Shown here piece after piece: positions 54,202-64,000 of a stretch of 64,000 nt of DNA; the stretch's first letter is position 1; every line of letters begins with the position of its first letter. The stretch comes from Ancylomarina salipaludis (GTDB lineage Bacteria; Bacteroidota; Bacteroidia; Bacteroidales; Marinifilaceae). The stretch covers positions 1 to 64,000 of the forward strand of contig NZ_SAXA01000001.1 of the NCBI RefSeq assembly GCF_004122035.1. Direction: 5' to 3'. Both the position numbers and the translations under genes were made by a program. The notes beneath the pieces are model-generated. The model had not been told where the DNA came from, searched no databases, and saw only the letters and a list, made by a program, of their open reading frames with translations.

Positions 54202-57200
54202 TTATACTAATTTAACGCTCAAGCCAAGACCTCTAAGTTCGTGTAGCAACACATTTAGAGATTCAGGGATACCAGGAGCTGGCATAGGTTCACCTTTGAC
54301 GATAGCTTCATAAGCTTTCGCTCTACCCATTACATCATCCGACTTAATTGTCAGGATTTCTTGTAGAATATGAGCAGCACCAAAGGCCTCAAGAGCCCAT
54401 ACCTCCATCTCTCCAAAACGCTGACCACCAAACTGAGCTTTACCACCAAGTGGTTGCTGAGTAATCAAAGAATATGGACCGATAGAACGCGCGTGCATCT
54501 TATCATCAACCATGTGGCCAAGTTTCAGCATGTAGATAACACCAACCGTTGCAGGTTGATCAAATCTTACACCAGTACCTCCATCATGAAGGTAAGCTTT
54601 ACCGAAAGCAGGAACACCGGCTTTGTCAGTATATGCGGTAATTTCGTCAAGAGTTGCTCCATCAAAAATTGGGGTAGCAAACTTCAAACCTAACTCAATA
54701 CCAGCCCATCCTAACACAGTTTCAAATACCTGTCCAAGGTTCATACGAGATGGTACACCAAGTGGATTCAAGCAAATATCGACAGTTGTACCATCCTCAA
54801 GGAATGGCATATCTTCCTGACGAACAACACGAGAAACAATACCCTTATTACCGTGACGACCCGCCATCTTATCACCAATCTGTAGTTTACGTTTCTTAGC
54901 AACATAAACCTTAGCCATCTGGATGATACCTACTGGCATTTCGTCCCCTATTGTAACGTTGTATTTCTTACGTTTACTTGCACTATCAAGTTCCTTATAC
55001 TTGATAATATAGTTGTGTAATAAGGTCTTAATGGTGTCATTTTTATCTTTATCAGTTGTCCACTTGTTAGGGTCAACTTGCAGATAATTAATCTCCATTA
55101 ATAATTTCTGAGTAAACTTAACACCCTTAGGAATCAAATCAACACTTAAATAATCCTTAACACCTTGTGACGTTTTGCCATTACAAATCGTAAACAATTT
55201 ATCAACAAGAACGTTGTTTAGATTTGCAACTGTTTTTTCAAACTCTTCGTCAAGTTTTTGCAACAATGGCTTATCGCTTTGTTTCGACTTACGATCGCGT
55301 ACAGCACGAGAGAATAATTTCTTCTCAATCACAACACCACGAAGTGAAGGTGAAGCTTTAAGAGACGCATCTTTAACGTCACCGGCTTTATCACCAAAGA
55401 TTGCACGAAGCAATTTTTCTTCAGGAGAAGGATCTGATTCACCTTTAGGAGTAATCTTACCAATAAGGATATCACCAGGCTCAACATTCGCACCGATACG
55501 AATCAAACCATTTTCATCAAGATTACGAGTTGCTTCTTCACTTACGTTAGGAATATCAGAAGTCAATTCTTCCATTCCTCGTTTTGTATCGCGTACTTCA
55601 AGCGTGTATTCATCAACGTGAATTGACGTAAATACATCATCCTTAACAATACGCTCAGAAATTACAATCGCATCCTCGTAGTTGTAACCTTTCCAAGGCA
55701 TAAATGCCACCTTAAGGTTACGTCCAAGTGCTAACTCACCAGTTTGGGTACCATAACCATCAGTTAGGATTTGCCCTGCAACAACCTTGTCTCCTTTAGC
55801 GACAATAGGCTTAAGGTCAATTGTTGTTCCCTGGTTTGTTTTCTGATATTTAGGTAAATTGTAAGTAACCACATTTGATTCAAAACTCACAAATGCTTCT
55901 TCTTCGCTTCTTTCGTAAGCGATTACAATTTTAGTTGCATCAACAAATTCAACAACACCATTTCTTTGAGCTACAATCTGAGTACGAGAGTCCTTAGCAA
56001 CATGTGCTTCAAGACCTGTACCAACAACAGGAGACTCAGGTTTGATAACAGGAACAGCCTGACGCATCATATTCGATCCCATCAAAGCACGGTTGGCATC
56101 ATCATGCTCAAGGAACGGAATCAAAGAAGCCGCAATTGAAGCAATCTGGTTAGGCGCAACGTCCATCAAGTCAAGGTTCTCAATTTCTTCGAAAGGGAAG
56201 TCACCATCTTTACGTGATTTTGCTTTAGCATTAACAAATGTACCATCAGGATTTAATGGTGCATTCGCTTGAGCAATAATCAATCCTTCTTCCTCCTCTG
56301 CAGATAAATAAGCAACCCCTTCGTTACTTAAATCAACCTTTCCTTCTTTTACCTTACGATATGGTGTTTCAATAAACCCAAGATCATTAATCTTAGCGAA
56401 AACACACAATGAAGAGATCAAACCAATATTCGGTCCCTCTGGTGTTTCAATAGGACATAAACGACCATAGTGAGTATAGTGAACATCTCGAACCTCGAAA
56501 CCTGCTCTCTCACGAGACAGACCACCTGGTCCAAGAGCTGACATTCTTCTCTTATGAGTTACCTCAGCAAGTGGATTCGTTTGATCCATAAACTGAGACA
56601 AAGCATTCGTTCCAAAGAATGAGTTAATAACTGAAGATAAAGTCTTCGAGTTAATCAAATCAATAGGAGTAAACACCTCATTGTCACGAACATTCATTCG
56701 TTCACGAATCGTACGTGCCATACGAGCTAAACCAACTCCAAACTGACTATATAATTGTTCCCCTACAGTACGAACACGACGGTTACTCAAGTGGTCAATA
56801 TCATCCACATCAGTACGCGCATTTAACAACTTGATAAGGTACTTGATAATCTCAATAATATCTTCCTTAGTTAATACTTTAACATCGCTGTCAGTATTAA
56901 GACCAAGTTTCTTGTTGATTCTATAACGACCCACATCACCTAAATCGTAACGCTTGTCAGAAAAGAACAACTTGTCAATTACGTCGCGGGCTGTAGCCTC
57001 ATCAGGTGGCTCAGAGTTTCTTAATTGACGATAGATATGAAGAACGGCTTCTTTTTCAGAGTTACAAGGGTCTTTCTGCAAAGTATTATAAATAATTGCA
57101 TAATCAGCAAGATTTTGCTGTTCCTTGTGCAATAAGATAGTCTTAGCCCCTGATTCAAGAATTTCGTCTATGTGTTCTGGTTCAACTACTGTTTCTCGAT

Positions 57201-58014
57201 CGATGATCACCTCATTACGCTCGATAGAAACAACCTCTCCTGTATCTTCATCTACGAAGTCTTCAATCCAAGATTTAAGAACACGAGCGGCAAGTTTACG
57301 ACCGACAACTTTTTTAAGTCCGGTTTTTGAAACTTTAATTTCATCAGCAAGATCAAAGATCTCTAGAATTTCTTTATCGCTTTCGAAACCAATCGATCTT
57401 AAAAGAGTGGTAACTGGAAGCTTTTTCTTACGGTCGATATAAGCATACATGACATTATTGATGTCAGTAGCAAACTCGATCCATGATCCTTTGAAAGGAA
57501 TAATACGTGCGGAATATAACTTAGTTCCGTTGGTATGTAAACTTTGTCCGAAGAATACACCAGGAGAACGGTGAAGTTGAGATACAACAACACGCTCTGC
57601 ACCATTGATAACGAAAGTACCCTTTTCTGTCATATAAGGTACAGTACCAAGATATACATCCTGAATTACTGTATCAAAATCCTCATGTTCAGGATCGGTA
57701 CAATATAGCTTTAGTTTAGCCTTAAGGGGCACACTGTAACTAAGGCCTCGTTCAATACACTCTTCGATGGAGTAACGTGGTGGATCAACAAAATAGTCAA
57801 GAAATTCCAACACAAAATTATTACGTGTATCCGTAATTGGAAAATTCTCACTAAATACCTTAAATAATCCTTCGCTCTTTCTTTTTTCAGAAATTGTTTC
57901 CAACTGAAAAAAGTCTTGAAAAGATTTTAATTGTACTTCCAAAAAGTCAGGATATAAAAACTGATCTTTATTTGAAGCAAAACTAATTCTTTGACTAATA
58001 GTATTTGAAGACAT
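54202..58014 (-). CDS. rpoB: RNA polymerase beta subunit
   Basis: The 1270-residue beta subunit. The rifampicin region near residues 475-540 reads [30 protein letters not shown] (seen here as [12 protein letters not shown] and [10 protein letters not shown]), the rifampicin-sensitive pattern with Asp, His and Ser in place. [19 protein letters not shown] near the C-terminus contacts beta'. A hairpin precedes it after rplL. Confidence 0.98.
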   Translation of the reverse strand: MSSNTISQRISFASNKDQFLYPDFLEVQLKSFQDFFQLETISEKRKSEGLFKVFSENFPITDTRNNFVLEFLDYFVDPPRYSIEECIERGLSYSVPLKAKLKLYCTDPEHEDFDTVIQDVYLGTVPYMTEKGTFVINGAERVVVSQLHRSPGVFFGQSLHTNGTKLYSARIIPFKGSWIEFATDINNVMYAYIDRKKKLPVTTLLRSIGFESDKEILEIFDLADEIKVSKTGLKKVVGRKLAARVLKSWIEDFVDEDTGEVVSIERNEVIIDRETVVEPEHIDEILESGAKTILLHKEQQNLADYAIIYNTLQKDPCNSEKEAVLHIYRQLRNSEPPDEATARDVIDKLFFSDKRYDLGDVGRYRINKKLGLNTDSDVKVLTKEDIIEIIKYLIKLLNARTDVDDIDHLSNRRVRTVGEQLYSQFGVGLARMARTIRERMNVRDNEVFTPIDLINSKTLSSVINSFFGTNALSQFMDQTNPLAEVTHKRRMSALGPGGLSRERAGFEVRDVHYTHYGRLCPIETPEGPNIGLISSLCVFAKINDLGFIETPYRKVKEGKVDLSNEGVAYLSAEEEEGLIIAQANAPLNPDGTFVNAKAKSRKDGDFPFEEIENLDLMDVAPNQIASIAASLIPFLEHDDANRALMGSNMMRQAVPVIKPESPVVGTGLEAHVAKDSRTQIVAQRNGVVEFVDATKIVIAYERSEEEAFVSFESNVVTYNLPKYQKTNQGTTIDLKPIVAKGDKVVAGQILTDGYGTQTGELALGRNLKVAFMPWKGYNYEDAIVISERIVKDDVFTSIHVDEYTLEVRDTKRGMEELTSDIPNVSEEATRNLDENGLIRIGANVEPGDILIGKITPKGESDPSPEEKLLRAIFGDKAGDVKDASLKASPSLRGVVIEKKLFSRAVRDRKSKQSDKPLLQKLDEEFEKTVANLNNVLVDKLFTICNGKTSQGVKDYLSVDLIPKGVKFTQKLLMEINYLQVDPNKWTTDKDKNDTIKTLLHNYIIKYKELDSASKRKKYNVTIGDEMPVGIIQMAKVYVAKKRKLQIGDKMAGRHGNKGIVSRVVRQEDMPFLEDGTTVDICLNPLGVPSRMNLGQVFETVLGWAGIELGLKFATPIFDGATLDEITAYTDKAGVPAFGKAYLHDGGTGVRFDQPATVGVIYMLKLGHMVDDKMHARSIGPYSLITQQPLGGKAQFGGQRFGEMEVWALEAFGAAHILQEILTIKSDDVMGRAKAYEAIVKGEPMPAPGIPESLNVLLHELRGLGLSVKLV

Positions 58015-58061
58015 TTACTTAAAATTAATTGAACCTAAACAATAATAAACAACAAAAAGGC

Positions 58062-58089
58062 TTAGAGTTCCAAATGAATGAAACTCTAA
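58062..58089 (-). other. Hairpin between rplL and rpoB
   Basis: TTAGAGTT, 12-base loop, AACTCTAA. There is no long U-tract. It may lower expression of rpoBC relative to rplJL or be an RNase site, as in other bacteria. Confidence 0.55.
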
Positions 58090-58123
58090 ACCATAATAAC
58101 CTTATTTAAAGGCCTTAGCGCTT

Positions 58124-58495
58124 CTATTTAAGTTCAACTTCAGCTCCAGCTTCTTCTAATTGTGCTTTTAATGCTTCAGCTTCTTCTTTAGAAACTTTCT
58201 CTTTCAATGGAGCTGGTGCAGCGTCAACTGCCGCTTTAGCTTCCTTAAGTCCAAGACCAGTTAATTCCTTAACTAATTTTACGATAGCAAGTTTTGCACC
58301 ACCTGCAGCCTTAAGAATAACGTCGAATTCAGTTTGCTCAGCAGCACCACCTTCAGCACCACCAGCAGCTGGACCTGCAACTACAGTAGCAGCTGGTTCA
58401 ATTCCGTACTCATCCTTTAAGATTTGAGCTAATTCACTTACTTCCTTAACAGTCAAATTAACTAATTCTTCTGCAAACTTATTTAAATCTGCCAT
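58124..58495 (-). CDS. rplL: 50S ribosomal protein L7/L12
   Basis: A 123-residue stalk protein present in several copies per ribosome; it recruits translation GTPases. The N-terminal dimer helix, an Ala/Gly-rich hinge ([18 protein letters not shown]) and the C-terminal domain with [20 protein letters not shown] are all clear. Confidence 0.97.
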   Translation of the reverse strand: MADLNKFAEELVNLTVKEVSELAQILKDEYGIEPAATVVAGPAAGGAEGGAAEQTEFDVILKAAGGAKLAIVKLVKELTGLGLKEAKAAVDAAPAPLKEKVSKEEAEALKAQLEEAGAEVELK

Positions 58496-58532
58496 TTTTC
58501 GTTATTTTTTAAATTTAAATACTCTAAATATA

Positions 58533-59051
58533 TTACTCTTCTTCTGATTTTGCCTCAACAGCGTCAGATTCTTCACCCTTACCATTTTCTAAAGCAGAAA
58601 CAACTTTCTGAATTGGTGATTGCAATGCTGCAATAATATCACCAATTAATTCTTCTTTAGACTTAATAGCGACAAGAGTGTCTAACTCACCTGCTCCAAC
58701 ATAAATAGCACCTTCTACGTAGGCACCTTTTAGAGCTGGTAAATCTTTGCCTTTACTGAATTCTTTGATAAGCTTAGCAGGAGCATTTCCTACCTCTGTT
58801 AGTATAAGAGATGTTGCTCCCTTAAGTACTTCAGTCAAATCGCTGCACTCTACTTCTGCATTTTGCAATGCAGCACGAAGTAAAGTATTCTTCACAACAA
58901 TCATTTTGATCTGCTTCTCAAAACAAGCTCTACGCATAGCAGAGGTTGCTTCCGCGTTCATTCCTGAAGTGTCAGCTAGATAAAAGTGATTTGATGCGTT
59001 GATTTGTTCTGTCAAGCTATCAATAATCTGAATTTTGTCTTCCTTTTTCAT
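58533..59051 (-). CDS. rplJ: 50S ribosomal protein L10
   Basis: Base of the ribosomal stalk, binding L7/L12 dimers through its C-terminal helix. It has 172 residues from the ATG at 59051; the open frame reaches a TTG three codons earlier. The last 15 residues are acidic (GEESDAVEAKSEEE). Only about 33 bases separate it from rplA, so there is no room for a long L10 leader. Confidence 0.96.
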   Translation of the reverse strand: MKKEDKIQIIDSLTEQINASNHFYLADTSGMNAEATSAMRRACFEKQIKMIVVKNTLLRAALQNAEVECSDLTEVLKGATSLILTEVGNAPAKLIKEFSKGKDLPALKGAYVEGAIYVGAGELDTLVAIKSKEELIGDIIAALQSPIQKVVSALENGKGEESDAVEAKSEEE

Positions 59052-59084
59052 GATTACCAAGGTCTCGATTAAAAATTAATTTGA

Positions 59085-59780
59085 TTAGTCAAGAATTGAT
59101 TTTGGGTCAACTTGGATCCCAATACTCATTGTACTTGACAGGTATACACTCTTAATGTAAGTCCCTTTTGCTGCAGATGGCTTCAATTTGTTGATAACAC
59201 CAACGAATTCTTTAGCATTACCTTTGATTTTATCTACTTCAAAAGATACCTTACCAACTGAAGAGTGAATAATACCATATTTATCGACCTTGAAATCTAT
59301 TTTCCCAGCCTTAACTTCATTTACAGCTTTAGCGATGTCCATAGTTACAGTACCGCTCTTAGGATTTGGCATTAAACCACGTGGTCCTAATACACGTCCT
59401 AGTGCACCTACTTTAGCCATAACAGTTGGCATAGTAATGATAACATCAATATCAGTCCAACCACCTTTGATCTTGGCAATATAATCGTCAAGTCCAACAT
59501 AGTCAGCACCTGCAGCTTTAGCTTCTTCTTCCTTATCAGGAGTACAAAGTACTAAAACACGAACGTTCTTACCAGTACCGTGAGGTAGAGTCACCACACC
59601 ACGAACCATTTGATTCGCTTTTCTAGGGTCAACTCCTAAGCGGACATCCATATCCACTGAAGCGTCAAATTTAGTAGTGGTAATCTCCTTAACCAATGCT
59701 GCGGCTTCGTCGATAGTGTAGATCTTATCTGCTTCGACTTTTTCTAAAGCTAACTTTTTATTTTTTGTTAGTTTACCCAT
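59085..59780 (-). CDS. rplA: 50S ribosomal protein L1
   Basis: A 231-residue protein of the mobile L1 stalk; it also commonly represses its own operon in bacteria. [19 protein letters not shown] near residue 130 is the family signature. Confidence 0.97.
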   Translation of the reverse strand: MGKLTKNKKLALEKVEADKIYTIDEAAALVKEITTTKFDASVDMDVRLGVDPRKANQMVRGVVTLPHGTGKNVRVLVLCTPDKEEEAKAAGADYVGLDDYIAKIKGGWTDIDVIITMPTVMAKVGALGRVLGPRGLMPNPKSGTVTMDIAKAVNEVKAGKIDFKVDKYGIIHSSVGKVSFEVDKIKGNAKEFVGVINKLKPSAAKGTYIKSVYLSSTMSIGIQVDPKSILD

Positions 59781-59800
59781 TTTAAATGCAGTATTAAAAA

Positions 59801-60244
59801 TTATTGATTAAGCGGACTATCACCAGTAATAGTGACACCCATACTTCTTGCTGTTCCAGCGACCATACTCATGGCGCTTTCTACTTCAAAAGCATTCAAA
59901 TCTTTCATCTTTCCTTCTGCGATTGCTCTTACTTGTTCCCAAGTAATAGAACCAACCTTTACACGGTTAGGTTCAGCAGAACCTGATTTCAATTTTGCAG
60001 CTTCCAAAACCTGAACAGCAACAGGAGGAGTTTTTGTAATAAATTCAAAAGAGCTATCTTTATAAACTGTAATTACAACTGGAACAACTTTTCCAGCCAT
60101 ATCTTGAGTTCTAGCATTGAATTGCTTACAGAAATCCATGATATTTACTCCTTTAGCACCTAATGCCGGTCCTACTGGAGGTGAAGGATTTGCAGCACCA
60201 CCTTTGATCTGCAACTTTATTAATCCTGCTACTTCTTTAGCCAT
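59801..60244 (-). CDS. rplK: 50S ribosomal protein L11
   Basis: A 147-residue protein of the GTPase-associated centre. [22 protein letters not shown] near residues 18-38 and TGTARSMGV near the C-terminus are characteristic. It is 24 bases from nusG. Confidence 0.97.
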   Translation of the reverse strand: MAKEVAGLIKLQIKGGAANPSPPVGPALGAKGVNIMDFCKQFNARTQDMAGKVVPVVITVYKDSSFEFITKTPPVAVQVLEAAKLKSGSAEPNRVKVGSITWEQVRAIAEGKMKDLNAFEVESAMSMVAGTARSMGVTITGDSPLNQ

Positions 60245-60268
60245 AGTTTTACTTTTCTAAAGGTTTTT

Positions 60269-60817
60269 TTATTCTTTTTCTACTTGCATGAAACTTAATT
60301 CAAGAGGTGTTTTACGTCCGAAGATTTTCACCATTACTTTTAGCTTTCTCTTCTCTGCATTAACCTCTTCTATCACACCCGTAAAACCATTAAATGGTCC
60401 ATCAGTCACATTTACCGACTCGCCAACAAAATAAGGAACACTAATTTCCTCATCTTTATTAGTAAGTTCGTCGACCTTACCCAAAATACGATTCACTTCT
60501 GATTGTCGCAATGGAGACGGGTCGCCGCCTTTAGTATCCCCCAGGAAGCCAATCACATTCGTAACACTACGAAGGATGTGAGGAATTTCGCCTGTTAATG
60601 CTGCTTCGATTAAAACATAGCCAGGTAAGAAAATTCTTTCCTTGCTAATCTTTTTCCCGTTGCGCACCACAAACACTTTCTCGGTTGGAATGAGAACCTG
60701 TGATACGTAATCCTGAAGTCCAAGATTAGAAATTTCACTTAAGATATACTCCTGGACCTTCTTTTCTTTTCCTCCTACAGCCCGCAGAACATACCATTTT
60801 TTTTCAATTTCAGCCAT
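60269..60817 (-). CDS. nusG: Transcription termination/antitermination factor NusG
   Basis: A 182-residue protein with an N-terminal NGN domain ([20 protein letters not shown]) and a C-terminal KOW domain ([17 protein letters not shown]). It couples RNA polymerase to ribosomes or Rho. Confidence 0.96.
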   Translation of the reverse strand: MAEIEKKWYVLRAVGGKEKKVQEYILSEISNLGLQDYVSQVLIPTEKVFVVRNGKKISKERIFLPGYVLIEAALTGEIPHILRSVTNVIGFLGDTKGGDPSPLRQSEVNRILGKVDELTNKDEEISVPYFVGESVNVTDGPFNGFTGVIEEVNAEKRKLKVMVKIFGRKTPLELSFMQVEKE

Positions 60818-60833
60818 CTTAAATTCTCAGTGA

Positions 60834-61025
60834 TTAGTAAAACATACTATATATAGTGTCCATCAAATTTTTGAAACCCAAATCCATAACAAAAATTGCA
60901 GTTGCAATAATTACAGAGGCTACCATTACAACGATAGCACTGCTTTGAAGTTCAGATCTTGATGGCCAAGATACTTTCTGAGTAAGTTCTATATAAACTT
61001 CTTTAATATAATTAACTAATTTCAT
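60834..61025 (-). CDS. secE: Preprotein translocase subunit SecE
   Basis: A 63-residue single-pass SecYEG subunit. LTQKVSWPSRSELQSSA is the conserved amphipathic segment; one membrane helix follows (about residues 29-50). nusG begins 16 bases after the stop. Confidence 0.94.
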   Translation of the reverse strand: MKLVNYIKEVYIELTQKVSWPSRSELQSSAIVVMVASVIIATAIFVMDLGFKNLMDTIYSMFY

Positions 61026-61064
61026 GTGCTTACAATTAAAGTTTTATTAATTCACATGGAAGTT

Positions 61065-61098
61065 GTCTCACAGTCTAAATAAATCCAGTTTGTGAGAC
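61065..61098 (-). other. Hairpin between tRNA-Trp and secE
   Basis: GTCTCACA, 18-base loop, TGTGAGAC. It may be a processing site that frees the tRNA from the secE mRNA. Confidence 0.5.
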
Positions 61099-61126
61099 TT
61101 ATTTCATAAGACAAAATATCCTTTTG

Positions 61127-61199
61127 CACGGGTGGAGAGACTCGAACTCCCGACACCTGGTTTTGGAGACCAGTGCTCTACCAACTGAGCTACACCCGT
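61127..61199 (-). tRNA. tRNA-Trp (anticodon CCA)
   Basis: A 73-base cloverleaf with acceptor stem ACGGGTG/CACCCGT, TTCGAGT in the T-loop, and anticodon loop CTCCAAA. CCA is not encoded. It sits between tuf and secE. Confidence 0.97.
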
Positions 61200-61208
61200 A
61201 AGAGAAAG

Positions 61209-61237
61209 AAGATTGATCCGTTTTCCGGATCAATCTT
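61209..61237 (-). terminator. Terminator-like hairpin after tuf
   Basis: AAGATTGATCCG, 5-base loop, CGGATCAATCTT, followed by CTTTCTCTTA rather than a pure U-run. It ends only 10 bases before tRNA-Trp, so it probably acts as a partial terminator or processing site. Confidence 0.7.
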
Positions 61238-61247
61238 TATATGGTAA

Positions 61248-62435
61248 TTACTCAATAATTTCAGTAATCTGACCAGCACCTACAGTTCTACCACCTTCAC
61301 GGATAGCGAAACGAAGACCTAAATCACAAGCAACTGGAGTAATAAGTTCAACGTTAATAGTAACGTTATCACCTGGCATTACCATTTCAGTTCCTTCTGG
61401 AAGAGTAATCTCACCTGTTACATCAAGAGTTCTGATATAGAACTGAGGACGGTATTTGTTATGGAATGGAGTATGACGTCCACCTTCTTCTTTCTTCAAT
61501 ACATAAACCTCAGCTTTAATCTTAGTATGAGGTTTGATAGTATTTGGGTGACAGATAACCATACCACGCTTAATAGACGTTTTATCGATACCTCTCAACA
61601 AAAGACCAACATTATCACCAGCTTGACCTTCGTCCAAAATCTTACGGAACATCTCAACACCAGTACATACAGTCTTCATACCTTCAGCACCAAGACCAAT
61701 GATTTGCAATTCTTCACCAGTTTTAACAATACCAGTTTCGATACGACCTGTAGCAACAGTACCACGACCAGTAATAGAGAATACATCCTCGATTGGCATC
61801 AAGAAAGCCTTATCTACATCACGTGGAGGAAGTGGAATCCAAGTATCAACAGCATCCATCAATTCCATGATTTTTTCTTCCCACTCTGGCTCACCGTTAA
61901 GTCCACCAAGTGCAGAACCAGCGATGATAGGAGTATTGTCACCGTCGAACTCGTAGAAATCCAACAATTCACGAACTTCCATCTCTACTAACTCAAGCAT
62001 CTCTTCATCGTCAACCATGTCAACTTTGTTCAAGAATACAACGATTCTAGGCACATTTACCTGACGAGCCAAAAGGATGTGCTCGCGAGTCTGTGGCATA
62101 GGACCATCAGTAGCAGCACAAACAAGGATCGCACCGTCCATCTGAGCAGCACCAGTAACCATGTTCTTTACGTAGTCAGCGTGACCTGGACAGTCAACGT
62201 GAGCATAGTGACGGCTTTCAGTTGAATACTCTACGTGAGCAGTGTTAATAGTGATACCTCTTTCTTTTTCTTCAGGTGCATTATCGATAGAATCGAAAGA
62301 TTTAATTTCACAAAATCCTTTTTTTGCCAATACAGTTGTAATAGCAGCAGTCAAGGTAGTTTTACCGTGGTCAACGTGACCGATAGTACCAATATTTACG
62401 TGTGGTTTTGACCTATCAAAATGTTCTTTAGCCAT
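61248..62435 (-). CDS. tuf: Elongation factor Tu
   Basis: The GTPase that brings aminoacyl-tRNA to the ribosome; 395 residues. G1 [10 protein letters not shown]3 DCPGHADYV and G4 NKVDM are intact, and domains 2 and 3 follow. tRNA-Thr lies 58 bases upstream, so it is probably on the same transcript as four tRNAs. Confidence 0.98.
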   Translation of the reverse strand: MAKEHFDRSKPHVNIGTIGHVDHGKTTLTAAITTVLAKKGFCEIKSFDSIDNAPEEKERGITINTAHVEYSTESRHYAHVDCPGHADYVKNMVTGAAQMDGAILVCAATDGPMPQTREHILLARQVNVPRIVVFLNKVDMVDDEEMLELVEMEVRELLDFYEFDGDNTPIIAGSALGGLNGEPEWEEKIMELMDAVDTWIPLPPRDVDKAFLMPIEDVFSITGRGTVATGRIETGIVKTGEELQIIGLGAEGMKTVCTGVEMFRKILDEGQAGDNVGLLLRGIDKTSIKRGMVICHPNTIKPHTKIKAEVYVLKKEEGGRHTPFHNKYRPQFYIRTLDVTGEITLPEGTEMVMPGDNVTINVELITPVACDLGLRFAIREGGRTVGAGQITEIIE

Positions 62436-62493
62436 AACTCGAAAAGTTAATTAATGATTAGACAACAATTAAAACAATATTTTATATTTTATG

Positions 62494-62565
62494 AGCCATT
62501 GATGAGATTTGAACTCATGACCTCTTCCTTACCAAGGAAACGCTCTACCCCTGAGCTACAACGGC
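62494..62565 (-). tRNA. tRNA-Thr (anticodon GGT)
   Basis: A 72-base cloverleaf, acceptor GCCGTTG/CAATGGC, anticodon loop TTGGTAA. Last of four tRNAs before tuf. Confidence 0.96.
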
Positions 62566-62575
62566 AAAACTTTTG

Positions 62576-62648
62576 AGCGGGAAACGAGACTCAAACTCGC
62601 GACCCTCAGCTTGGAAGGCTGATGCTCTATCAACTGAGCTATTCCCGC
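62576..62648 (-). tRNA. tRNA-Gly (anticodon TCC)
   Basis: A 73-base cloverleaf, acceptor GCGGGAA/TTCCCGC, anticodon loop CTTCCAA. Confidence 0.96.
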
Positions 62649-62693
62649 AATTCACAATCTGTAAAATAAAATACAACTGTGAAAATTTTACTG

Positions 62694-62775
62694 TGGGGAG
62701 AGCAGGATTCGAACCTACGAAGACGAAGTCAGCGGAGTTACAGTCCGCCCCAGTTGGCCACTTTGGTATCTCCCC
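62694..62775 (-). tRNA. tRNA-Tyr (anticodon GTA)
   Basis: An 82-base class II tRNA with a long variable arm, acceptor GGGGAGA/TCTCCCC, anticodon loop CTGTAAC. Confidence 0.96.
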
Positions 62776-62794
62776 AGTAATAATCAATTCAAAG

Positions 62795-62868
62795 AGCCAG
62801 TAGAGGGATTCGAACCCACGACCTGCTGATTACAAATCAGCTGCTCTGACCAACTGAGCTACACTGGC
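62795..62868 (-). tRNA. tRNA-Thr (anticodon TGT)
   Basis: A 74-base cloverleaf, acceptor GCCAGTG with TACTGGC (one G-U), anticodon loop TTTGTAA. First tRNA of the transcript that continues into tuf. Confidence 0.96.
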
Positions 62869-62874
62869 AATTAA

Positions 62875-62919
62875 CAGACCATTCGCATTAGGACATACAT
62901 TTCCCTCACAAATGGTCTG
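62875..62919 (-). other. Stem-loop at the 5' end of the tRNA-tuf transcript
   Basis: Minus strand CAGACCATTTG and CGAATGGTCTG pair over 11 positions (one G-U) around a 23-base loop. It begins right after the -7 box, at or near the predicted transcription start, and ends 6 bases before tRNA-Thr. Confidence 0.7.
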
Positions 62920-62952
62920 CAAATGTAAAAACATTTTACCTATATAACAAAA
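62920..62952 (-). promoter_or_regulatory. Promoter of the tRNA-tuf operon
   Basis: Minus strand TTTTG (62952-62948), 20 bases, then TACATTTG (62927-62920). It fits the Bacteroidota consensus well, as expected for a strong stable-RNA promoter. Confidence 0.75.
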
Positions 62953-62972
62953 CTATCAAATAATTTTTCCAA

Positions 62973-63272
62973 TTATTTTCCACGAAGTTTTTCTTTACGC
63001 TTAGTGATCTGGCGTTTTAATGCATCTGCCGCTAAATCAACTGCTTCTTCGAATGTTTTGCTTTGCTTTTGTGCAAATATATCACCTCCCGGGATATTAA
63101 ATTTTATCTCTACTTCTTTATTTTCTACAACCGATGGTTTTTCAGCTCTTAAAAAGACCTCTACGCTTGTTACATCGTCATCAAGCTTAAGTAATTTATT
63201 CACTCGATTATTCACGAAATCTTCTAGCTTAACATCAGCATTAAAACCGACTGCCTGAATGTTTACTTTCAT
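62973..63272 (-). CDS. hpf: Ribosome hibernation-promoting factor
   Basis: A 99-residue short-type HPF/RaiA protein that binds the 30S decoding region in resting cells. MKVNIQAVGFNADVKLEDFV, then VEVFLRAEKPSV and EAVDLAADALKRQITKRKEKL match the family. The start follows a clear GGAGG site (63284-63280, 7 bases before the ATG). It lies 16 bases after xerC. Confidence 0.92.
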   Translation of the reverse strand: MKVNIQAVGFNADVKLEDFVNNRVNKLLKLDDDVTSVEVFLRAEKPSVVENKEVEIKFNIPGGDIFAQKQSKTFEEAVDLAADALKRQITKRKEKLRGK

Positions 63273-63279
63273 ACTCTAT

Positions 63280-63284
63280 CCTCC
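63280..63284 (-). promoter_or_regulatory. Clear ribosome binding site of hpf
   Basis: GGAGG on the minus strand, 7 bases before the ATG, inside the short xerC-hpf gap. Confidence 0.6.
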
Positions 63285-63288
63285 AATT

Positions 63289-64000
63289 TTAAGCTCTGGG
63301 GTGAGCCTGTTTATAAATATCGTTTAACCTCTCAAAGCTTGTGTGAGTGTATATCTGAGTTGCAGACAAATTAGAATGTCCCAACAACTCTTTTATAGCA
63401 TTCAATTCAGCTCCATTATTAAGTAAATGTGTTGCAAACGTGTGCCGCAACACGTGAGGACTCTTTTTAGAAAGGGTTGTAATCTTAGACAAATGTTTTG
63501 TCACAATTCTATACAACAACTTTTCGTAAGCAGGTTTTGCTTGATTTGTCAAAATCAAAAAACCATCCTCATTAGAACAAAGCATCAACCTTTGCTCCAG
63601 ATACTCATCAAGAAGTGTTTCGAGATTATTACTAACAGGAATAATTCTCTCCCTATTTCTTTTACCTAAAACCCGAACGACTGAGGCTGAACGATCAAAA
63701 CCGGACACTTTCAAGTTCATCAATTCAGATAAACGCATGCCAGTATGATAAAACATTTCTATTACCAGTCTGTCTCGAATCCCTTCAAAACCTTCTCCAA
63801 AATCTACTTCTTGCAATAGTCGCATACTGTCTTCGGCAATAAAATTCGGAAGCTTCTTCCCTTGCCTCGGACCAACAACCTTATCCATGGGATTGTGTTG
63901 TATTAACGATTCTCGCAATAAATATTTAAAAAAGGATTTCAAAGAAGATAATTTCCTATTTACAGTTCGGGCTGAGCAGCCGTCATTCATTAAAAAAACG
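63289..64000 (-). CDS. xerC: Tyrosine recombinase XerC, N-terminus outside the window
   Basis: A site-specific recombinase that resolves chromosome dimers with XerD at dif. The visible part covers the end of the SAM-like core-binding domain (TVNRKLSSLKSFFKYLL) and the whole catalytic domain: Arg of GMRLSELM, Lys of VLGKRNRER, His-x-x-Arg of HVLRHTFATHLL, His of ELLGHSNL and the nucleophile Tyr of IYTHTS. The frame stays open beyond the ATG at 63990 to the edge, so about 60-70 residues are missing. XerC versus XerD is judged from linkage to hpf and tuf, common in Bacteroidota. Confidence 0.88.
   Translation of the reverse strand, partial: VFLMNDGCSARTVNRKLSSLKSFFKYLLRESLIQHNPMDKVVGPRQGKKLPNFIAEDSMRLLQEVDFGEGFEGIRDRLVIEMFYHTGMRLSELMNLKVSGFDRSASVVRVLGKRNRERIIPVSNNLETLLDEYLEQRLMLCSNEDGFLILTNQAKPAYEKLLYRIVTKHLSKITTLSKKSPHVLRHTFATHLLNNGAELNAIKELLGHSNLSATQIYTHTSFERLNDIYKQAHPRA

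Noticed and set aside
58495-59100. L10 leader regulating rplJL
   Set aside because: The gap between rplA and rplJ is only about 33 bases, too short for the known leader structure.
62545-62803. Open frames across the tRNA cluster
   Set aside because: They read through tRNA-Gly and tRNA-Tyr sequences and are chance frames.

Overview
The window is a chromosomal segment of a member of the Bacteroidota, most likely a marine Marinilabiliales/Bacteroidales-type organism (inference, no database search was made). The evidence is gliding-type gldF/gldG genes, a SurE-LpxB cluster, OprP/O-type porins, AT-rich spacers, mostly weak ribosome binding sites, and several promoters of the Bacteroidota type (TTG or TTTG, about 19 bases, then TAnnTTTG). 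The gene order hpf, tRNAs, tuf, tRNA-Trp, secE, nusG, rplKAJL, rpoB, rpoC at the right end is also characteristic.

Layout. 1-750: the end of an IS3-family insertion sequence with a broken orfA; it has landed inside the terminator of the neighbouring transporter gene. 779-3759: tandem MFS transporters resembling the MFSD1 family. 4067-6606: pncB (NAD salvage) and a D-threonine aldolase/D-serine dehydratase-like gene. 6607-7014: a gap filled with degenerate 21-base tandem repeats between two opposing terminators. 7015-13506: dipeptidase pepD, acyl-CoA synthetase, FAH-family hydrolase, DnaQ-like exonuclease and dnaN. 13756-18586: gldG, gldF, lpxB, a small membrane protein and surE. 18802-22880: pheT, a DUF5694 protein and a Gre-like factor. 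23055-26495: an arsenic-type operon (ArsR regulator, mini-thioredoxin, ArsF-like lipoprotein, ArsG-like and ArsP-like permeases, DCC thiol protein). 26559-28493: pfkA and a macrodomain gene. 28571-30921: two porins.

31228-43375 is a large glycerol/glycerol-3-phosphate region, all on the minus strand: padR-glpK2, glpD2, glpK1, and then an operon of a 49-residue protein, glpD1, glpT, glpQ and a porin. The glpK-glpD pair and the glpD promoter region are duplicated. GlpK2 has lost several nucleotide-binding residues. Two previously unlisted paralogous mini-proteins (48 and 49 residues) lie here, one leading the glpD1 operon and one as its own unit. In the likely route, periplasmic GlpQ releases glycerol-3-phosphate from phosphodiesters, the porin and GlpT bring substrates in, GlpK phosphorylates glycerol and GlpD oxidises glycerol-3-phosphate to DHAP. 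43704-47450: acyl-CoA dehydrogenase with EtfA/EtfB. 47809-49314: a CstA-family transporter. 49378-63990: a DUF3467 protein, rpoC/rpoB, ribosomal proteins, nusG, secE, five tRNAs, tuf, hpf and a partial xerC.

The most interesting items are the paired mini-proteins, the duplicated and diverged glycerol genes with shared operator-like motifs, the 21-base repeat array, and the two perfect hairpins inside the arsenic-type operon. No CRISPR array, rRNA operon, prophage or defence island was seen.
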